Of a stretch of 64,000 nt of DNA, positions 36,185-45,100 are shown one piece after another (position 1 is the stretch's first letter; each line of letters opens with the position of its first letter). This DNA comes from Pomphorhynchus laevis (lineage: Eukaryota > Acanthocephala > Palaeacanthocephala > Echinorhynchida > Pomphorhynchidae). Under the pieces are notes generated by a model. That model did no database searches and was not told where the DNA came from. It worked only from the letters and a program-made list of their open reading frames with translations. Where the stretch lies: contig WNNJ02003356.1 of the NCBI GenBank assembly GCA_012934845.2, forward strand, positions 38,085 to 102,084, read 5' to 3'. The position numbers and the translations under genes are program-made.

Positions 36185-39100
36185 TTGAGTCCGGATGTGC
36201 GGAAGTTTCGTCGTCAAAACATGAGATTTGAGCAAAAAAAAACAAATTAAAATACAAACTGCAGTTGGTATGTAATATTTTTCCATCTAAAAATGTTTTC
36301 CTCGTTTAGACCATAAGGTGTATCTGTAGCTATCTGGCTATTAGTCTCATTTTACCCTTATACCTCTTATTATCATTATTAAATTATGTCAACTTACAAC
36401 TTAAAGCTACATCTCTCGTTGTATGGCATGTACCTAATGCCACAATTATTATTCTTCCAGCTTTTGCATCTGCACGCCTATTGTTTAATCGTAAACTCAG
36501 TCATATTTTACTTTCTCCCACATACTGTAATCGACAGTTTTTACAAATGTCTAAATATACTATGTTTTGAGTATCGCAGTCATCTTGTATATACTTCAAC
36601 TTGTATTTTTGCAAGTACATCCGTACTCATTTATATGTATAATAGCGTTGCATGTTTTACAACGTGGTCTTTTACACGATCTGCAAAATGATTTTTGCTG
36701 ATCGTGTAAATTAATTTTTTAATTATTCCAGAACTTAACTTCGATTTAGCTAGATAATTTTGTATACTGTAGGTCGAAACGCTACCCTTACAGGTTTGGC
36801 GTCTATAATAAGTGTTTATTAATAAACATGTTACTGTTTCTTTATGTCAATTTGAAGTGTCCTAAGATTTCGTTGATATTCGATTGTTATCGTCTTTGGT
36901 TTTCCTCATCCGCTGTTTATATCAATTGATCTACTTTGAGTAAGTTTTCTAACTTATTTGACTTGTGAGGATATATGATAAATACTATACCCTCGTAGTT
37001 TTAATTATTTCGTTAGTTGTGATATTTCGTTTTCAAAATCTTTATTATCGGTACGCATTCTCCCCCGTTTAAGTGCTTCTCGATATATCCACGATATTTC
37101 GCTTTAATAAATTCAAGTTTGCTTGTCGCTATCTGAAATTAGTTGGGTTTTATTTTTCCACTGTTATCTTTAAATATCGTCATGTTTAAAATATCTACAC
37201 TTTTACGTGAAGTTAAGTGTGGACCATTCTCAAAAACTCACAACTGTTTTTCGCTGACAGGCAAAGAATATGTCATTAATATATCGATAATAACATAAGG
37301 ATTTTATCCGTGATGTCTGTATTAATTTTGACTCATACGTGAATATATAATAAATTGCATATGAATGAGCGCATGGTGTTGCTATAGGTGTTCCACATAT
37401 TTGCTTCCTATATACACCGTTAAATTTAAAGTAATTATTATTTAGAATTTACTCCATATAATCAGTGACAAAGTTTTGTTTATGAACTGACTAATCAGAC
37501 TTAGTCATTAGTTCGTTGATAGCCTTAATTCCATCGGTGTGCGGTATGGATGTATAGAGACTAAGTACATTAGCGGTGACTAATATACAGTTATCTGGCT
37601 ATGTTTACTCGCTGTCGGTAAAACTTTATATATTTTTATTTATTCGCAAATTGTTGTTAAACCGTTGCTTCGGATTTCCGGACTGAAATGCCGGTAATTA
37701 GTGTTTGGATTATTGCTACTTTGCTTCGTAACAATTAATTGAACACTAGTTACATATATATAATTGTAGATGTTGCTTAAATGTGTACATATTTATATAT
37801 ACATATACGTATATATGTACATATTTATATACATATTCATAATACATATCACTTCCTGATATGTAATACTGATCACTTCCTCCGGAGATTCGAAGACGTT
37901 AAGCCAAGACTGAACACAAGCAGTATAATATACATCAACGGATAAGGCCACTAGCACATGCAAGATTCTTGTTATGTTGCCTACAGAATGGCATTCACAC
38001 AAAAGGACTGAAAATATCGATGACTATGCAGGTTAACAGGAATTTGATAGCTGGATATGAACAAGTTTCAATCTAGATGGACATCAATAATTCGATCAGC
38101 CAAAATGCAGCTTACACGGGTATTGTGATATTTCTATTCGTGCGCATACAATTCCTGTAGTAGCCCAGTAGATCGGGATCTTCTAGACGACCTGATGAAA
38201 TCAAAAGTCAGAAAGCTAAACAGAATCAGTCGATATTCAATAGGCAAACAGGAAATCGATCTCTACCCGTAATATTATTATTACAAATATTACAATCACT
38301 GCCATGCACAGAGATTATGCTAAATTCTCTCTGATGATTCAGATTAAGGGTAGTTCTGTTTTTTGAGCTTTGGACATTGTTTAAGCGTGGGTTAAGGTGC
38401 CTATGGATGATTATTAAAGTCACGGTACTGATGAGCTCCGTTAGAGCGAAACGCTTCTACGGTTGTTGAAGTTTGTCGTCACACATAGGATGACTGGGCA
38501 TACGTAGCGACTTTGAATATTGCGAGAATAATTCGGTTCTATTTCTTGGTCTGATGAGGATAAATAGAATGCTGCCTGGTGTTTATGCCTCTTCATGAGG
38601 AAAACATAGTGATATATTTACGAGTACACCAGTGAGTGTCCAAGGGCAGGTGTAACAACAAATTATATTTTATATATTTGTACAATTTTAAGTGCCCTGT
38701 AAAACTACATTTCTGTTAAAAGGAATTTAGTGCCTAATGCATGGTTAAACTGCAATACCCACTGACATGCACAGTGCTTATGCTAAATTCCCTCTGATGA
38801 TTCAGATTAAGGGTAGTTCTGTTTTTCGAGCTTTAAACACTGTTTAAGTATGTGTTAAGATGCCTATAGAAAAAGAAAGAATTAACTGTGTACTCTATTT
38901 CTACCAGGGATAGTACATCGACAATATAAAGTCATTACAATTAATAAATCATTTACGGACGAAGGAATGAAACCACGGATTTTCTTTAGAACGTCCTGGA
39001 AAATAAAACATTCGATCGTAAGATCCAACATAATTCGCAAAGTTAATACAGAAAACCATTAAACAAAACGTTGCAAACCATGTGATAGACCAAGATGTAA

Positions 39101-42100
39101 TGTTGTGCTTTTATACAACCGAGAAAACGACTACATACGTAGTAGATTCATTGACAGTGTATCACGCAAGCTTGAGTTTTAGTTTTTACCAGTATCGGAT
39201 GGAAATGAAGATGTCTGTCAGATTGGTGAACGATGGTCAACACTCAAGAACGCACTATATTCTTCGGCTCATGATATTCTTCCTTAACGCAAAAGTCGTA
39301 GGAACGATTGTATAAGTGCAACATCTATAATGATCTCCGAGCAAAGAAAGTTAAGCATGGCTGCAGGAAATAACGTAGAGACGACCACTCTTACTCGCAA
39401 ATTACGCACCAGTATACGTCATGATAAAGAGGAATACTGGACAAAAATTTCAAACTAAGCCCAAAAGGCAGCTAACAATGGTAATGCGCGTAAGTTCTTT
39501 GGTCTCATAAGAAGATACTACACACCTACACAGCAGAGTGGAGTCACAGGGTTGTGGAATATCGATATGTCACATAAAATATTCGAAAAGTCTGCACGGT
39601 TAGAACGCTGGAGAGCTCATTTTACAAATCTCTACAAGAGGACAGACACTTCAACAAACTCATGTAGTAATGACAAATCCTGGAGTCGCCAAGTATGTAC
39701 TATGTATACAGAAGTGTTAGAAATCGACGGCAACCCCCCATCAAGTATTGAGGTCAGTCAAATAATTAATATCTGCGGGACATGATCAAATACATCCAGA
39801 ATTTCTCAAATATGGTGGTCCTAAAGTTGTCAAATATTTGACCGATTTGTTCCAATGTATCTGGAATCACAATCAGGTTCCCATAAACTGGCAAACTTCA
39901 GTTATAATTCCAATACTGAAGAAGGGGGATGCTTCATTATGCTCGAATTATCGACCCATATCTCTCCTACCTGTAGTATATAAAATCATGGAAGGCATAA
40001 TTCTGAACAGAATTAGGCCGTTACGGCAAATTCAAACAAGAGAAAATCAAGCTGGATTTAGACCAAATCGAGGATGCATTGATCATATATTCACCCTTCG
40101 CGTTCTGATGGATGTCCGTCAAGAGTATCAACAACCGTTAATATTACTATTTTTGGATTTCGAGTCGGCGTTTGACCAAGTTAATCGACTATTCATCTGG
40201 AAGCTCCTCCATACCTTAGGCATTCCTAAACACCTGTGTGAACTTATCGGTGCAATGTATGAAAATACTGTGTCAGTCGTGCGCGAATACGGTTGTACTG
40301 GAATTCCGTTTCCTGTCAGTACAGGTGTTCGACAGGGGGAGTACTATCACCAGAACTATTCAACATTCTCATCGATCATCTCCTATGGGAAACGCTCGAC
40401 CTGCACAGTGAATGTATACGCCTGTATCCGAGCAATATGCTGCTTTATGATCTGACGTACGCGGATGATGTACGCGGATCAGTGTTTTCCGTAGACTGCC
40501 GATGTGACTACGACATTCGAAGCCGCATAATAAAGGCTGGATTCGCCTTTTTGCGTATAAACTCCCTCTGGCGTGATAATAATGTATCTATTAAAACAAA
40601 GATCCGAATATATTCGTCTATTGTTCGTCCAGTACTACTGTATGGATCCGAGTGCTGGCCTGAAAAACTTACAACAAATAATCAACTTGCTGTTTTTGAG
40701 CGACGATGTCTACGTAGAATTGCAAAAGTCAATCCACTCGATCATGTATCGAACGCAAAAGTGTATTCTCGATGTTCACTCGACGTCTCCGTGTCCGATT
40801 TGATTCGGAAAAATAGACTGCGCTATCTTGGCCATGTACTTCGGACGCAAAGAGATAGACTCCCAAAGTTATCTCTGTACTTGGACCCGGAATAATCCTG
40901 GCGATGCCCCAGAGGCGGTGTTCGTAAGAATCTAAAGAGAACGATTGAAGACGATGCCAAGAAAATACTATTCAGCTACTCGAACATTGGCTGGCGGAGA
41001 TTTAAAAGAAGATGGAGACAAGAACTGGAAATGGTGGCTCAGAATCGATTGTCCTGGACTCATTTTGCTACTTCACTTTGATTTGACTTTATTTTCGTCG
41101 TCTTGATGTTGTAACTCACGATTTGTAAGGTCTAGTGGTTTAATAATAATACAACCGAGGAATGAATATAGAACTGCACATACTGCATCGCATATAAAAT
41201 AACGAATGAAAGTACATGTACAACAGAAGTGTAACATACTTAGCAGATTGTAAAGTATGTTCCGCACACTACGTTGGAAAAACTAAACGTACCCTTGCAC
41301 TCAGATTGAATAATAGAAGAGCAGATATCAAAAACAAAAATGTAAGCAATGATAACGCTGTAGCCTTTGCATTGATGCTTGATAAACGTGATTGCTTTGA
41401 TTACACTGTGTTAGAATCTAATCTGATTTGCAATATATTATATTGAAAATATAAATACGATCACAATATATTATAATGCTGAAAAACTCAGTTCAAACCT
41501 ACTGTCACATCACAAAATATAAATCATGGCAAAAATCATGTCAAATCACGCCGTTTATAGATATGCGTTGAATATAAGTTCGGTTCTTGAATATAAGTTC
41601 GGTTCTTAATAATAAGGAATTTAAAAAATTCCTTATTATTAAAGAAAAACAATAACGTGACGCAGAAATGCGCCATATCGGTCAATTCATGCAATCAAGT
41701 CATGAATTGATTGTTCGGTCAATTCATATGAGTCATGGTGTATGGAGTGTGAAGTAATAGAAATTATACCTTATCTGGTTTCTGCTGCGAAATCCTGTTG
41801 TGTGATCTGTTTCTTATTATTCAGCCTTTTTCCCGCTTTGAGGCAGGGTCGGCAATCTGAGATTTAGCCCTCAATTTCCCCTATCTTGAGCGTGGTCTGA
41901 GTGAAGTACAGATGCTATCAGATCTGTATGAAGGCCATTTAGCCATCGTCGCTTGGGTCGACCTCTCGGATGTTTGCCTCTGATTTCGTACTTTAAGGTG
42001 GTATTTGTAAGGGAGCAATTTTCACTTCGCAACACGTAGCCTACCACCGGATTCTGGCCTCTTGCATTTTGCTCACGATTAGAGCGACCCCGTATCTTTC

Positions 42101-45100
42101 GAGGATATCTATATTTCTTACGTGGTCAAATCGAGTTATGCCGCTTATCCATCGCAGCATTTTAGTGTTCATGACCGCTAGACGTTGTTGCGCTGCCTTG
42201 GTAATAGGCCAACACTCTGTACCGTACATTGCCACAGGGCGGATGAGTGAGTGATAGCCTTTTACTTTAGATGGTCTTTAATTCGACGGTCACATAAAAC
42301 GCCTGTCGCCGCTCGCCATTTTGTCCACGCTAAGTTTATTCGTGCCGTGATTTCATGAGTCATGTCGCCACTTGCCGAAAGTATGGTTCCGACGTACTTG
42401 AACTTGTCCGTACGTCTCAAATCAATGCCGTTGATGTTTGACGGTGCTATTTTCCTGTGGGTATGTTGTTAGGTATTCGGTCTTGCTTAGATTAAGTCGT
42501 AGTCTGAATTGTATGAGTCGATTATTCCAGACTTAAGTTAATTCCTCTAGGTCTTTTTTGCTGTCCGTCGCCATCCAAAACTCGTCTGCGTATAAAATCG
42601 TATGAGGAATCGGCTGTTGGATATCACTCGGTTTAGCGTCCATAACTGTTTTGAATAAGGCCGGTAAGAGAGCGATTCCGTGATGGACTCTCACTGGTAT
42701 TCGAAATGGCTGTGACATTACAGCTGCACTTAAAACCCGGCTTTCGGAGGTCTGGTAGAGTAGCATCACTTATTGGATTAGATGCTCTGGGACTTGATGT
42801 TGTCGCAGTGCATACCATATTAATTCATGTAGGACACAGTCGAAAGCTTTCTCCAAGTTCAAGAATACAACGTAGAGTGGCTGATTTTTCTCCAGGTGGT
42901 TTTCGAGTGTCAATCGTGCTGTGTGAATAACGTCAGTAGTGCTACAATATTTGACAAATCCTGTTTGGTTTACGGTGATATCAACAATGTCACGGATACG
43001 CTTGTCTAAAATACGCTCGAACATTTTCATAGTTTGCGAGATCAATCCAATTGGGCGGTAACTGGAACAGTCAGCTGGATTCCCCTTCTTTTTCTATATC
43101 AGTATGGTGATACTGCTCTGCCAACCGCTCGGTATCCTATGATCATGATGTGATCTTGTTGAAAAAGCTGGTTAGCCAGGGGACCGGGTCCCAGCTTTTT
43201 GCCTTCCACATCTCAGTCGCAATGTCGTCTGGGCCTGTGGCTTTACTTATCATCATACACTTTAATACTTCCTTTACCTCGTCCTTACTGTGTGATCAAT
43301 CAAAATTAAATACTTTAATATATAATTATAAATACTACCATTTCAAAAATAATATATATTTAATATAATATATAAACTGTATTATAAATTTCATTATTCT
43401 AAAACTAGTTATGCCTTTTAGTGGTGCTAACTCCGAGAGAAACCATCAATTAGAAATTTGCCATTAACCATATTATGTTCTAATCTATTAAAAACATACA
43501 CTGGTTTTCAAATCGTTTCACTATAATAAATAGATTGATATAATATAAATTGTGTTAGAATGACAAATAGAGACGTTAGGAAGAATTTAACCGGGACCTG
43601 AATAACTGGCGTGTTATTAGGTTTCAGTAATTATCCATTTATCAAATCGTTTCACTCTTATAATCAACAACTTATGATTAAATCAGTTCGACATATCTTA
43701 TCAAATCAAAATTAAAATTATGAATTTAAAGTTTAAATTGGTGTAAACTTTAAATTCATTTTAAAAACTCGAATTTAAATTTTAGTCATGAGCAGAAAAT
43801 AAAATTAAATAATTATTTGTGCGATTATACAAGTATACATGGCTACCATGATAAATTCTGTAAATTCCAAGTAAAGTGTCACCTGCGCACTGCATCATGT
43901 ATATGTCGTTACTGTCTACAAAGTTGTTCATCACTTCTGCACGTCTTCAATTTTAGCTTTATTTCTAAAATGCCACTCTCACAAGTTGACAAGTTGTAAT
44001 AACTTTCTAATTTGCTTTATTTAATTTGGCTCAGGTATCTTATTCCAGAGAACCAATTTTTGGATTTGTGTATTTGTAATTTTCTTTTTCCCAAACGTCG
44101 AGAGGCGGCAATTGGTAATAAATCTTCTCAGATTATTTGTGCGGTTATGTTGTCATTTTATTTAGTGATAGAAAGTAATATTACGTTACAGGTAAGTATA
44201 CAAATGTTTATTATGAATTTGTAAAATGATTTATAATTATTGTTCTTTAGTAGTAGTCATCAGTCGAAATAAAATCATCATTGTATTTTGTATTTTCATT
44301 AGTTTTTTTAATTTAGAAAAATCCAAATTAGTAAAAAATGTTTGCAAATTCTTATTTTCATAAGTTCATCCGTAAGATATAATTATAAGATAAATGCTAG
44401 ATTAAAATGAATAAATAAATGTTAGATTAATATAAATATTATAATTATAAATGTTAAATTTATATTTAACTAATAAATATATAATAAACAATTATTATAT
44501 TATTTATATTTGAAAAAGCTGTAATTTTATATTCTAATTAAAGATTAACAGTTTTAGAAAGAGACTAAGGAGTTTAGTCTCTTATTTTCATAATTTCATC
44601 CGTGAAATATTATGTATATTTTATATATATTCTATTTTTATATGAAATACAATAAATTATAATAAAACCTCATTAAGGAATATGAGGAGTTATTAGAGAG
44701 AGAACGAACATTGAAGGATAAGCTACAAAGTTTCTCAGTTCTTCCACCGGTAAATGTCTCTGAGCTGCCATCTGATTAATCCAATTTATTTTAAAGGATT
44801 TAGGAAAAATAAACAAAATTATCAATGAGAGTAAAAAGCAGTTGGTGAGTTTGTAAGATTTTTTAACTTTATTATGATAAAATCATAAAAGTGATTTTAT
44901 TTGATGAATGATTAAGTTCTACTTATATCCAATACATTTATCTCTTGTGATTACATCTTAACGCACTGAATTACAAGCTCCCAATGCTTGAATAATAATG
45001 CTCTTATGTTTACAATGACACGAATCTGAAATTTATTATAACTATTGAAACTTCTTTAAAATCACTTTATGTCAATACTCGTTTGATACTCAAACGAGTA

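Noticed and set aside
36386..36691. + strand open frame of 101 codons
   Set aside because: It is antisense to the PLE GIY-YIG region, which carries the recognisable motifs.
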